Assembly: GCA_020636575.1 (NCBI GenBank)
Contig: JACJXP010000001.1
Location: 744,001-808,000, forward strand
Reading direction: 5' to 3'
Length of the DNA: 64,000 bases
Source of the DNA: Chitinophagales bacterium
GTDB taxonomy: Bacteria > Bacteroidota > Bacteroidia > Chitinophagales > Chitinophagaceae
Below the pieces are notes generated by a model. The model worked only from the letters and a program-made list of their open reading frames with translations, made no database searches and was not told where the DNA came from. Numbering within the stretch: the first letter of the stretch is position 1; every line of letters begins with the position of its first letter. The translations under genes were made by a program, and so were the position numbers. This document shows positions 53,387-62,609 of this stretch, piece after piece.

Positions 53387-54661
53387 TTAATAGTGACATT
53401 TCTGGCACTCCAGTCCGCCGATATGTTCAACGGTCACACTATCCATCTTTCCGGCCTTAATATCATTATGGAACCTTTCATAAATGCTGTAAAATTTATT
53501 TCCGGTACTATCAGTATAATTAAAATCAACCTTGGTTTGCCTGTGGCAATTGATACACCAGCCCATACTCAGGTCTGCCACCTGCTTAACCTCATCCATA
53601 GCTGTGATCTCGCCATGACAGCTCTGGCATTGAACTTTTCCGGCCCTGATATGCTGTGAGTGATTGAAGTATACATGGTCGGGCAGGTTGTGGATCTTTG
53701 TCCATTCGATCGGCTGTGCCTTGGAAGGATCCCATGCATTGGGATTATTAGGATCAAAACCAGCAGCCTTATACAGTTTGGCTATCTCAGCAGTTCCATC
53801 CACCTCATCACCGTTTTCACGGTATAGTTTAGGGCCTTTGGTATATTCATTGATCGCTTTATGACAGTTCATACACACATTCACAGAAGGAATGGCGGCA
53901 TGCTTACTATCCCATGCACCACCATGACAGTATAAGCAACTGATCTGGTTGATGCCTGCATGTACTTTATGTGAGTAGAAAATGGGTTGTTCTGGTTGGT
54001 AATCTTTCTGACGACCCAACCCTATAGCACCTTTGGCTACCAGGTAACCGCCCACAATAAAGAATATGATGGCCAATAAAGCGATATAGATCTTATTACG
54101 ATAAAAAGGAACCGGCTCCGGACGTACAATACCTTCTGCATCATCACTCATTTTCTTCAGGTTACTGTTAACCTGCATCAGAATGAGGGCTATAATTCCT
54201 AAGATCAATGAGATAATACCAAAAATCAGGGCATTATTGGTTGTTTTTTGAGGTTCGCCCCCACCTGAACCACCTGTTGGAGTTTTAGGAGTCGCCGCAT
54301 CATTAATATAAGCTACTACATTGCCAATATCCGTTAATGTAACATCGGCAAAACCCGTCATCATAGAACCAAACTTGGTTTTTAATCCCTGCGTATAGGA
54401 ATCATTAGCCATGTAAGCGGCCGGATTATTGACCCATTTCAATAACTCATTATGGTCTGACCAGTTATGCCTGCTTTCCACCCCGGCTAGTGCAGGGCCC
54501 GTCCCATCTTTTAATACCTGGTGGCAGCTGGCGCATTTACTATTGAAAATGGCCTTTCCGGCTGCAACATCTCCCTGCGCAAAAACCTGGAACACAGAAA
54601 AAACAAAAAAGGAGAGAAAAATTATCTTCAGTTTACTACCGGTTGGTTTACAAGGAATCAT
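53387..54661 (-). CDS. actA: alternative complex III subunit A, multiheme cytochrome c
   Basis: This 424-residue protein starts with a signal peptide (LSFFVFSVFQVFAQ). An N-terminal monoheme cytochrome domain (KCASCHQ) is followed by a linker, two helices (about residues 148-165 and 190-212), then a C-terminal domain with five CxxCH sites: CLYCHG, CMNCHK, CQSCHG, CINCHR and CQKCHY. Thus six hemes in one polypeptide. It is the first gene of the respiratory operon. Confidence 0.92.
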   Translation of the reverse strand: MIPCKPTGSKLKIIFLSFFVFSVFQVFAQGDVAAGKAIFNSKCASCHQVLKDGTGPALAGVESRHNWSDHNELLKWVNNPAAYMANDSYTQGLKTKFGSMMTGFADVTLTDIGNVVAYINDAATPKTPTGGSGGGEPQKTTNNALIFGIISLILGIIALILMQVNSNLKKMSDDAEGIVRPEPVPFYRNKIYIALLAIIFFIVGGYLVAKGAIGLGRQKDYQPEQPIFYSHKVHAGINQISCLYCHGGAWDSKHAAIPSVNVCMNCHKAINEYTKGPKLYRENGDEVDGTAEIAKLYKAAGFDPNNPNAWDPSKAQPIEWTKIHNLPDHVYFNHSQHIRAGKVQCQSCHGEITAMDEVKQVADLSMGWCINCHRQTKVDFNYTDSTGNKFYSIYERFHNDIKAGKMDSVTVEHIGGLECQKCHY

Positions 54662-54709
54662 AGAAGCTGTTGATACTCAAAAATGTGGATAAAATCCTTT
54701 ACTCAGCCG

Positions 54710-54717
54710 CAAAAATA
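54710..54717 (-). promoter_or_regulatory. putative -7 box of the act-cox operon
   Basis: On the minus strand this reads TATTTTTG, an exact TAnnTTTG, 48 bases before the actA start. No strong -33 box is seen. The 54662-54930 gap contains no other gene. Confidence 0.45.
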
Positions 54718-54930
54718 AGTCAGGAACATTATAAAAACACAGATGGTTTAACTTTTTTTTAATCCGCTACCAGCTTGCGTTTCAGCCGATTTGTTGCTCC
54801 TGTTTGTGTTTGTAGAAAATGTTTTGTCATAAAATAGTAAATGCTCGGGTAAACCTTAAAAGATGTGCAAACAGCCTTATTTCATGCCTGATTTTTCTGC
54901 ACTTTTGCAACTCTTTTTGAAAAGATCACC

Positions 54931-55215
54931 ATGTTTGAGAAGCTACAAAAGAAATGGAAAGTAAACGGAGTGCAACTGGCACTTATCATCTGCACTTTTG
55001 CCATTGGCGGCAGCATGACAGGGTTTGTGGGCAAAAAGATCATGAATAGTCTTAGCATTCAGGAGGACTGGCTTTGGGCAGTTATATATATTATATTAAT
55101 AACGATTATCTGGCCTATTGCAGTCATTATCATCAGTATACCCTTTGGGCAGTTTTCATTTTTTAGCCGGTATATCCGGAAAATAGGAGTGAAAATGGGG
55201 ATTGTAAAAGGCTGA
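54931..55215 (+). CDS. small DUF6787-type membrane protein
   Basis: This 94-residue protein has two helices (VQLALIICTFAIGGSMTGF and WAVIYIILITIIWPIAVIII). The ending 'GQFSFFSRYIRKIGVKMG' is typical of a small Bacteroidota membrane family (DUF6787). The role is unknown. Its stop codon lies in a bidirectional terminator shared with the convergent VOC gene. Confidence 0.75.
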   Translation: MFEKLQKKWKVNGVQLALIICTFAIGGSMTGFVGKKIMNSLSIQEDWLWAVIYIILITIIWPIAVIIISIPFGQFSFFSRYIRKIGVKMGIVKG

Positions 55216-55229
55216 TCAGCCCTTTTTTT
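55206..55229. terminator. bidirectional terminator between DUF6787 and VOC genes
   Basis: GGCTGATCAGCC (55210-55221) is a perfect palindrome flanked by AAAA and TTTTTTT. It contains the stop codons of both converging genes, so it can end transcripts from either side. Confidence 0.65.
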
Positions 55230-55668
55230 CCAACCATTCTTCATAACTGATCACTCCCAGGTCCGGTTTGCCTTCACCATCCAATACAGCAATAAACTCC
55301 AGCACATTGTCATCAGGGTCCCTGAAATAGATTGCAATGGCAGGCATCCAGGCAAATACCATCGGTTCTTCTGTTCCGTCCTTTAAAAAATTATAGGGTT
55401 GTAATCCTCTTTTCTTTAGCCAGGAAACAGATTGGTTGAGAATAAAGTCCTTTTCACATCTAAAAGCAAAATGACGGGTATGCAGTTCGTTTTTAGGGTT
55501 TTCCCATAAACCAAGCATATACTTTTTGGGCTTACCAATCCAGAAAAATGCGATCCTTCTTTTTTCTTCCAGCATCGCAAATTCCAGTTCCAGTACATTT
55601 TTATAGAATTCAACAGAAGCTTCCAGGTTAGACACTTCAATATGTGTTTCATAAAGTCCCTTTATCAT
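55216..55668 (-). CDS. VOC (glyoxalase-like) family protein
   Basis: This 150-residue cytoplasmic protein has the paired beta-alpha-beta motifs of the vicinal-oxygen-chelate fold: 'YETHIEVSNLEASVEFYKNV' at the start and 'IYFRDPDDNVLEFIAVLD' near the end, with Glu and His candidate metal ligands (HIEV, HTRHFAFR, LEFIA). The substrate is unknown. Confidence 0.85.
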   Translation of the reverse strand: MIKGLYETHIEVSNLEASVEFYKNVLELEFAMLEEKRRIAFFWIGKPKKYMLGLWENPKNELHTRHFAFRCEKDFILNQSVSWLKKRGLQPYNFLKDGTEEPMVFAWMPAIAIYFRDPDDNVLEFIAVLDGEGKPDLGVISYEEWLEKKG

Positions 55669-55738
55669 AAATTCATTTTAAATAGTGGGCCCATACAAAG
55701 TAACAATATCCGCAGCGATAGCTTGGTATATTTGCCCC

Positions 55739-56317
55739 GTGAAAAAAATAGCCGTTTTTGCTTCGGGTGCAGGCAGCAATGCCCAAAAGATCATCGACCA
55801 TTTTCGCAATCATGATACAATCCATGTTGCTTTGATCGTATCTAATAAACCCGAAGCTGCTGTATTAAAAATTGCAGCCAGGGAAAATATTCCAACCCTG
55901 GTAATTGACAAAGAAAAGTTCTTCCAGGGTAATGGTTATGTGGAAGAGTTAAATAAAGAAAAGATTGATCTTATTGTGTTGGCTGGTTTTTTATGGAAGA
56001 TACCTCTGTTACTTATAAAAGCTTACCCGGAAAAGATCATCAATATTCATCCTGCATTATTACCAAAATACGGCGGAAAGGGAATGTATGGCAACCATGT
56101 ACACCAGGCAGTACTTAATAACCGGGAGAAAGAAAGTGGTATTACTATCCATTTTGTGGATGAGATATATGATCACGGGCAGATCATTTTCCAAACTACA
56201 TGTCCTGTATTACCGGGTGATGACACAGTCACCCTTGCCCATCGCATTCAGGAGTTAGAACACAAACATTATCCCGTGATTATTGAAGATGTGATGAAAA
56301 AGATCAGTGTTATATAA
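55739..56317 (+). CDS. purN: phosphoribosylglycinamide formyltransferase
   Basis: This is a 192-residue enzyme of purine synthesis that formylates GAR using 10-formyl-THF. The N-terminus KKIAVFASGAGSNAQ is typical. Catalytic Asn and His are in INIHPALLPKYGG and the Asp in DEIYDHGQII. The GTG at 55739 gives the canonical start; an upstream GTG at 55685 would add a nonconserved extension. A TATATTTG box (55727-55734) ends only 4 bases before the GTG. Confidence 0.9.
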   Translation: MKKIAVFASGAGSNAQKIIDHFRNHDTIHVALIVSNKPEAAVLKIAARENIPTLVIDKEKFFQGNGYVEELNKEKIDLIVLAGFLWKIPLLLIKAYPEKIINIHPALLPKYGGKGMYGNHVHQAVLNNREKESGITIHFVDEIYDHGQIIFQTTCPVLPGDDTVTLAHRIQELEHKHYPVIIEDVMKKISVI

Positions 56318-56387
56318 AAAAGATCATACATCTGTTAACCTTTATATATCTCTTAGCATTTTCTTTCGTTACTTGCCGTCAATACTC

Positions 56388-57164
56388 TTGAATTTGAGAA
56401 ATTGGTTCGCTTACATATCAATACTAACTGCTGTTACACTTTTTTGCTCTGTTGTTTCAGCACAATATACCGTTAGGGGTGCGGTGTATGATAGCAGCCG
56501 TTTGTATGCCATGCCTTATGTTACTGTCTCCTCCACTTCTGGTAAATCAACATTTACCGATGCCAATGGTAATTACCAGATACCGGTTTCCCAAGACGAT
56601 TCTATCTGGTTCAGCTACCTGGGTAAGCCTACTGTAAAATTCCCGGTGAAAAGTATTTTCAATCCGCTGCAGTTTGATATTTCTATCCAGGTAAATGTTA
56701 CCACATTACAAGAAGTGAAAGTGCGGCAGCGTAATTACCGGCAGGATTCTATTATGAACCGGCAAGAATATGCAGATATATTTAATTACCGAAAGCCTGG
56801 ATTAAGAACTGTTACACCACAAGGTGGCACCGGAGTTGGGGTAGGTTTTGATCTTCGTGAGATCATCAATATGTTCCGGTTCAGAAGAAACAGGACCATG
56901 AATTCTTTTCAGCAAAGATTGTTGCAACAGGAAAGAGACAAATTCATTGATCATCGCTTTAGCCGTGGGCTTGTCATCCGCTTAACAAAACTGACCTCAC
57001 CTGAGCTGGATAGCTTTATGCTGCTATATCGTCCTTCCTACACTTTTACTCAAATGGCCGGCGATTATGATTTTCAACTTTATATCAAAAAAGCATTTGA
57101 ACGTTTCCAGGCAGGCCTGCGTCCAGAAGAATGGGATGAGTATAAAATATTAGAAGACAATTAG
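56388..57164 (+). CDS. secreted carboxypeptidase-like regulatory-domain protein
   Basis: This is a 258-residue protein with a signal peptide (FAYISILTAVTLFCSVVSAQ) if translation starts at TTG 56388 or 56394; the frame is open back to 56307 with no better start. Residues 30-100 form a CarboxypepD_reg-like beta domain ('VRGAVYDSSRLYAMPYVTVS', 'TDANGNYQIPV'). The C-terminal half is helical, rich in Arg and Gln. The family is common in Bacteroidota; its function is unknown. Confidence 0.7.
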   Translation: MNLRNWFAYISILTAVTLFCSVVSAQYTVRGAVYDSSRLYAMPYVTVSSTSGKSTFTDANGNYQIPVSQDDSIWFSYLGKPTVKFPVKSIFNPLQFDISIQVNVTTLQEVKVRQRNYRQDSIMNRQEYADIFNYRKPGLRTVTPQGGTGVGVGFDLREIINMFRFRRNRTMNSFQQRLLQQERDKFIDHRFSRGLVIRLTKLTSPELDSFMLLYRPSYTFTQMAGDYDFQLYIKKAFERFQAGLRPEEWDEYKILEDN

Positions 57165-57278
57165 GCTTGTATGATCCATTTTAAAAGCTTGTTGAAATAA
57201 TGTATCCCTATTTTCTACTATTGCATAACAGCTAATAGCTTCTTTCAATTTAAAACAAAACCAAACGGTACTCTTTAT

Positions 57279-57300
57279 TAACTATTAATAGTAATAGTTA
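57279..57300. promoter_or_regulatory. 9-bp palindrome upstream of the collar gene
   Basis: TAACTATTA-N4-TAATAGTTA is a perfect inverted repeat, 141 bases before the tail-collar ATG, in an otherwise empty 276-base gap. It could be an operator. Confidence 0.4.
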
Positions 57301-57440
57301 CTTCATTTTAATAAGATGATAGTCTGTTTTGATTCGTTTGGCAAATTCAGTTAACTTACTACCACTTATTCCGAATAATACCTCTGTTTATTTTTATTGG
57401 CTGTCCGTCATTTCAAATTAAAAACTAAAATTTTTGATCA

Positions 57441-58004
57441 ATGAAAAAATTAACTATTCAGCTCTTCTGTGTTATTGTTTTATCAACATCCACTTCTGGC
57501 CTGTTCGCACAAGATCAAATGATAGGAGAAATAAGATTATTCGCAGGAAATTTTGCACCAAGGGGCTGGGCACTTTGCCAGGGACAATTATTAAATATTT
57601 CACAATACACGGCATTATTCTCAATTCTTGGAACTACTTATGGTGGCGATGGGAGAACTACTTTTGCTTTACCGGATCTGCGGGGAAGAGTAGTTGCTGG
57701 TACTGGCAATTATACGCTGGGGCAAACAACAAATGGCCAGGCTCAAACAACCAACAATACACAGCAAAGCGGAAATACAACAACCAGTAGTTCTGCGAAC
57801 TCAGGGAACCTCAGGAGTTTTTTTGTTGATACGTACGGCATAAAGGTGATCCCAGCCAGTTCCGCTTCAGCCAATGCCGGAACCATTAATAGTACCACTA
57901 CTTCATCACCAACAGGAGGAACACAAACGGCTAATACCGGGCAGCCACTGATAGCATTAAATTATATCATCGCATTACAGGGAATATTTCCTCCAAGAAA
58001 TTAG
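57441..58004 (+). CDS. secreted phage tail-collar-domain protein
   Basis: This is a 187-residue protein with a Sec leader (LFCVIVLSTSTSGLFAQ). The Tail_collar domain fills residues 27-95 ('GEIRLFAGNFAPRGWALCQG', 'FALPDLRGRVVAGTG'). The rest is a low-complexity Asn/Thr/Ser/Gln region, then a C-terminal hydrophobic stretch 'ALNYIIALQGIFP', typical of this family. Phage relatives lack signal peptides, so this version is an exported chromosomal one, often annotated as microcystin-dependent-like protein. Confidence 0.85.
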   Translation: MKKLTIQLFCVIVLSTSTSGLFAQDQMIGEIRLFAGNFAPRGWALCQGQLLNISQYTALFSILGTTYGGDGRTTFALPDLRGRVVAGTGNYTLGQTTNGQAQTTNNTQQSGNTTTSSSANSGNLRSFFVDTYGIKVIPASSASANAGTINSTTTSSPTGGTQTANTGQPLIALNYIIALQGIFPPRN

Positions 58005-58034
58005 AATTATACCACACCCAAATACCAGAAAAAA

Positions 58035-60368
58035 ATGAAGCAAAAAACTACAATAACAATAATTCTTTCACTTTTGTTTTGCATTAGTATAAACAGCCAG
58101 GTTTTCCAGGACAACCCGGGCAATGAAAAAGATGGGGCCTTCCCTTCGAAATGGGAATTATTAAAAGGCAGCGCCCAGATAGAAAGCTTTGAGGGGAGTA
58201 AAGTTATTTCTTTAACACATGATGCTATTATAACACCTTTGCTTAATAGCAAAAATTACCTTTCTGATAATTTTACTTTAAAATTCTCAGCCTATTTTGA
58301 CAAATTAAAAGGGGCTGTTTATTATTACCAGTATTATACCATACGGTTTTGGGATGGTACGGGTTCATCCAAAAGGGCACCCGGCGATGACTCTTATATT
58401 TATGATCCCTTACAAATTCAACGAAACGGGGCCAGATTCATAGGCTACAAACCCAACAGGGAAAATTCCCCTCACCAGGTTTTTAATAAAAACTTAGAAA
58501 ACAAAGAAGCCGCATGGAGATCAATAATCATTAGTTATAATAATGGTGCATTCAAACTATCTATTGATGGTATACAAATACTTAATATACCCCGTCTTAA
58601 TTACAAGCCTGTTATGATCTCCATTGGCTGTAATTATAATTTATCAGATAGTGGCGTTACAAGAGGTATAAAAAATATTCAGCTTTCGGGAATTTCTGGC
58701 ACCACAAATACTACTGGCAACCCTGATACTAATGATGCACCTCCTGCAAATGATACAACAAAGATCAATACTACTATAGATAATAATGCAAATCCTAATA
58801 CCGCTTTGGTATATGGTGATTTTGAACAAAAAATTTTTAGAGTAAATGGCCGGTTACAAATAGGTAACCCGGCCAGACGGGGATATGTCTTTCCATTAGC
58901 AGACGGTAGAAAAAACCAGGTTTTACAAACTGATGGGAATGGAAATTTATCCTGGACAGATCTTCTAAGACAACCAGCTGGCAATACTCCCCCAACTCCA
59001 CAAGCAGATACAAGTACAAAATACGACACTATGTATAGTGGACTGAGAGCCATTAATGATGGCAATGGAATTGGGTGGCGATTAATAAGAGGAAGCAAAA
59101 ATGTTGGTAAGATTGGTGAAAATGCAATAGATATGAGTTTTGGAGTTGCAGGAAATCTCAACGAAGGAGCAAGAGGTATAGCCTCTTTTGCAGCAGGTCA
59201 GGCAGCTAGTGCAGAAGGTGATTATTCAGTATCTATGGGATATTATTCCCGGGCCAGGAGTATTTATTCCTTAGCATTTGGAAGAATTACACTGGCAGAA
59301 GGTGAAGGATCTATAGCATTGGGTATGGAGTCTGAAGCCAAAAAAGATCATTCAACCGCTATTGGTTATAAAGTCAAAGCTAACGGACTTATGTCTCTTG
59401 CTTTGGGAAATCAAACTACGGCTTCTGGATCCTTTTCAACAGCATTAGGGACTAACACAATTGCTTCCGGAGGATATTCAACAGCAATAGGGAAAAACAC
59501 AACTGCTTCCGGAGGAACTTCAACAGCAATGGGGGAAAACACAACTGCTTCCGGATCCTTTACAACAGCAATGGGGTATTACACAGTTGCTTCTGGGGGG
59601 TATTCAACAGCAATGGGAAATGGAAGCATTGCTTCTGGACCATATTCAATAGCAATGGGGACAAACACAAAGTCAGAAAGCTACAGCAATACGGCGATAG
59701 GAGCCAATAATATCGGAGGTGGCAATTCAGAAAAATGGATAGCAAGCGACCCATTATTTGAAATTGGAAATGGTACTATTAATAAACGAAGTAATGCACT
59801 CACCGTTTTAAAAAATGGCAATACCGGAATAGGCACACACACCCCACAGGTCAAACTTCAAATTGAAAATGGCACCGACGCCAGTTTACAGACCGGGGGT
59901 TATGTGATCATTGGCGACAAACAGGGAGAGAATATTGTTTTTGATAACAATGAAATAATGGCCCGTAAAAATGTACAACCCTCTACATTATACCTGCAAC
60001 ATGAAGGTGGTGATGTATTTGTGGGTGGGGCAGTAGTACATAGTTCAGATTTTCGCTTAAAGAAAGATATTGAAGAACTGTCCTATGGTTTAAAGGAAAT
60101 ACTACAACTACGGCCCGTTTCCTACTATTGGAAATCCGGTAACGATACAAAAAGATCAATAGGACTCATTGCACAAGAAGTAGAACCGGTTATCAAGGAG
60201 GTCGTTTCAACAGGCTCGAATGCTGATGATATGTTAGGTGTCAATTATACTGAGCTTATACCTGTTCTGGTAAAAGCAATGCAGGACCAGCAAATATTGA
60301 TTGAGAAACAACAAGTATTGATTGAAACCCTGCAAAAAAGATTAGAAAAACTGGAAAAAAATAAATGA
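58035..60368 (+). CDS. secreted fibre-like protein with YadA repeats and S74 chaperone domain
   Basis: This is a 777-residue protein with leader 'TTITIILSLLFCISINSQ'. The N-terminal ~200 residues are a lectin-like beta domain. After a Thr/Asn linker, residues 380-545 hold YadA-head-like repeats of 14 residues (TASGSFSTALGTNT type). The C-terminus is an intramolecular chaperone: SSDFRLKKDIEEL carries the Ser-Lys of the S74 self-cleaving dyad, and the tail is a coiled coil (QQILIEKQQVLIETLQKRL). It likely trimerises and is displayed at the surface. It is 30 bases behind the collar gene. Confidence 0.85.
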   Translation: MKQKTTITIILSLLFCISINSQVFQDNPGNEKDGAFPSKWELLKGSAQIESFEGSKVISLTHDAIITPLLNSKNYLSDNFTLKFSAYFDKLKGAVYYYQYYTIRFWDGTGSSKRAPGDDSYIYDPLQIQRNGARFIGYKPNRENSPHQVFNKNLENKEAAWRSIIISYNNGAFKLSIDGIQILNIPRLNYKPVMISIGCNYNLSDSGVTRGIKNIQLSGISGTTNTTGNPDTNDAPPANDTTKINTTIDNNANPNTALVYGDFEQKIFRVNGRLQIGNPARRGYVFPLADGRKNQVLQTDGNGNLSWTDLLRQPAGNTPPTPQADTSTKYDTMYSGLRAINDGNGIGWRLIRGSKNVGKIGENAIDMSFGVAGNLNEGARGIASFAAGQAASAEGDYSVSMGYYSRARSIYSLAFGRITLAEGEGSIALGMESEAKKDHSTAIGYKVKANGLMSLALGNQTTASGSFSTALGTNTIASGGYSTAIGKNTTASGGTSTAMGENTTASGSFTTAMGYYTVASGGYSTAMGNGSIASGPYSIAMGTNTKSESYSNTAIGANNIGGGNSEKWIASDPLFEIGNGTINKRSNALTVLKNGNTGIGTHTPQVKLQIENGTDASLQTGGYVIIGDKQGENIVFDNNEIMARKNVQPSTLYLQHEGGDVFVGGAVVHSSDFRLKKDIEELSYGLKEILQLRPVSYYWKSGNDTKRSIGLIAQEVEPVIKEVVSTGSNADDMLGVNYTELIPVLVKAMQDQQILIEKQQVLIETLQKRLEKLEKNK
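59418..59669 (+). repeat. six 42-bp in-gene tandem repeats
   Basis: Six consecutive 42-base units encode the 14-residue YadA-like repeat, with A-S-G near the front and S-T-A-x-G at positions 7-11. They are diverged at the DNA level, so this is an old repeat and not a hypervariable one. Confidence 0.75.
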
Positions 60369-60372
60369 TAGT

Positions 60373-62565
60373 ATGTTGAGACTGCTCCTTTCCATATTTT
60401 TTATTTCACCGGCTATTCTTTATTCGCAGGTCTTTTCAAAATCAGAGATAGCAAGATGGGAACAGCAGGCAAAGCAGGTAACCATATTCCGTGATAACTG
60501 GGGCATACCTCATGTTTATGGCAAAACAGATGCCGATGCTGTTTTTGGATTACTATATGCGCAGTGTGAGGATGATTTTAAACGGGTAGAACTGAACTAT
60601 ATTGAAAAACTCGGAAGATTAGCGGAAGTAAATGGTGAAACCGATCTATATAATGACCTGCTGATACAAATGGTCATTGATACTGCAGATGCGATCAAAG
60701 ATTATACAAAAGCTCCCGGCTGGCTTCAAAAAATATTGAATGCCTATGCAGATGGTATCAATTATTACCTGTATAAAAACACTTCAGTAAAACCTTTTCT
60801 TCTTACACGGTTTGAACCCTGGTTCCCCTTGCTATGGACAGATGGAAGCATTGGGGCCATCAGCACAGGTGGTATTTCTGTTGCAGAGATAAAAAACTTC
60901 TACTCCGGAAAAGATGAAGCAGTTGCCTATAATAAAGAGGCTTTTGAAGAAGAAGTGTTAACAGGTTCCAATGGATTTGCTTTTTCACCTAAGATCACAG
61001 CATCGGGTAATGCTATCTTATATATCAACCCGCATGTTACTTTTTATTTCCGGCCCGAAGTGCATATGATCAGTGAAGAAGGATTGAATGCCTATGGCGC
61101 CGTAACATGGGGACAGCCTTTTGTTTACCAGGGCTTCAATGAACATTGTGGCTGGATGCATACTTCCAGCCAGGCAGATATATCTGATGCCTATATTGAA
61201 AAACTCAGTAGGAAGGATAATAAATGGTATTACGAGTATGACGGAGAATTAAAACCTGTTACTGAGAAAAGCATTTCCATTAAAGTGAAAAAGGGAAGTG
61301 TAACAGAAGTTCGCCAATTCAAAGCCTTGTTTACTCATCACGGCCCCATCCTTGCAAAAAGGAATGGACAATATTTAAGCCTCCGGCATAATAACCGTGA
61401 CATGAATGGATTGGTCCAATCGTGGTTACGTACCAAAGCTGCAAGCTTTGAAGATTTTCAAAAAACAATGGACATGGGAGCCAACCCATCTAATAATACA
61501 GTTTATGCTGATGCGGAAGGAAATATTGCTTACTGGCATGGCAACTTTTTACCCAGGAGAGATCCTCATTATGACTGGAGCCAACCCGTAGACGGAACCA
61601 CCAGCGCTACTGAATGGCATGGCTATCACCCGGTGGATGAATCAGTGCACATCTATAACCCGGAAAATGGGTGGTTACAGAATTGTAATTCTACTCCTTA
61701 TACAGTGGCCGGACCTTATAGTCCCAAACGATCCAACTATGTGGCATACCTGGCACCAGATGGCGAAAATTACCGGGGGGTGAATGCGGTTAGAGTATTG
61801 TCGCAACATAAAGGAAAGTTTACCCTGCAGGATGTTATTGAAGCAGGGTACGATCGAAAGCTCACTATGTTTGAAGACCTTGTTCCCGCACTGTTAAAAG
61901 CTTATGACAATTATGGAAACCATGTTTCTTCAACAGACTCTTTATTTACTCAATTAGTAGAACCAATAAAGGTGTTGCGTCAATGGGATTATAATTCTTC
62001 AGTAAATTCTGTAGCTACTACATTGGCTATTGAATGGGGTCAGCGGATTATAAGAGAAATAAACCGCAGTAAGGGAAATGACATAGTTGAAAGAACAAAA
62101 GCATTTGCGATACTGGCCGGTCCTAATGCATTATTACCGCCATTGCTGGAAACAGTTAAAGACCTGCAACAAAATTTTGGAACCTGGCAGTTGGAATGGG
62201 GATCAATCAATCGCTTTCAACGCATATCAACTGACATTAACAATAAATTTGATGATAACCAGCCCAGTTACCCGGTTGGTTTTGCTTCTTCTTTATGGGG
62301 CATGTTGCCTTCTTATAGCAGCCGGACATTTCCGGGTACTCAAAAACGATATGGTGTTAACGGCAACAGTTTTATTGCCGCAGTTGAATTTGGAAAAAAG
62401 ATAAAAGCCAGGTCATTACTGGCCGGTGGGGAAAGTGGTGATGAGCATTCTCCTCACTTTTTCGACCAGGGAGAAATGTATAGCAAGGGAATATTTAAGG
62501 ATGTTTTATTTTACAAAGAGGATGTGGAGAAGCATGCAGAAAAGAAGTACCATCCCGGGCAATAA
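60373..62565 (+). CDS. penicillin acylase family enzyme
   Basis: This is a 730-residue Ntn-hydrolase precursor with leader 'LLLSIFFISPAILYSQ'. The alpha chain covers about residues 25-198. Autocleavage before Ser199 in LTGSNGFAFSP would expose the nucleophile of the beta chain. Later motifs include 'LFTHHGPILAKRNG' and 'NNTVYADAEGNIAYWHGNF', both conserved in the family. It would hydrolyse an amide such as an acyl-homoserine lactone or beta-lactam side chain in the periplasm; the substrate is unknown. It starts 4 bases after the fibre gene. Confidence 0.92.
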   Translation: MLRLLLSIFFISPAILYSQVFSKSEIARWEQQAKQVTIFRDNWGIPHVYGKTDADAVFGLLYAQCEDDFKRVELNYIEKLGRLAEVNGETDLYNDLLIQMVIDTADAIKDYTKAPGWLQKILNAYADGINYYLYKNTSVKPFLLTRFEPWFPLLWTDGSIGAISTGGISVAEIKNFYSGKDEAVAYNKEAFEEEVLTGSNGFAFSPKITASGNAILYINPHVTFYFRPEVHMISEEGLNAYGAVTWGQPFVYQGFNEHCGWMHTSSQADISDAYIEKLSRKDNKWYYEYDGELKPVTEKSISIKVKKGSVTEVRQFKALFTHHGPILAKRNGQYLSLRHNNRDMNGLVQSWLRTKAASFEDFQKTMDMGANPSNNTVYADAEGNIAYWHGNFLPRRDPHYDWSQPVDGTTSATEWHGYHPVDESVHIYNPENGWLQNCNSTPYTVAGPYSPKRSNYVAYLAPDGENYRGVNAVRVLSQHKGKFTLQDVIEAGYDRKLTMFEDLVPALLKAYDNYGNHVSSTDSLFTQLVEPIKVLRQWDYNSSVNSVATTLAIEWGQRIIREINRSKGNDIVERTKAFAILAGPNALLPPLLETVKDLQQNFGTWQLEWGSINRFQRISTDINNKFDDNQPSYPVGFASSLWGMLPSYSSRTFPGTQKRYGVNGNSFIAAVEFGKKIKARSLLAGGESGDEHSPHFFDQGEMYSKGIFKDVLFYKEDVEKHAEKKYHPGQ

Positions 62566-62609
62566 CTGCTTAAATCATCTTATATTCAGTTTCCAAAAAA
62601 CTACTCCAT

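Noticed and set aside
59418..59669. CRISPR-like array
   Set aside because: The units have no unique spacers and encode in-frame protein repeats.
57441..60368. prophage remnant
   Set aside because: Both genes have Sec leaders and no other phage gene is nearby.
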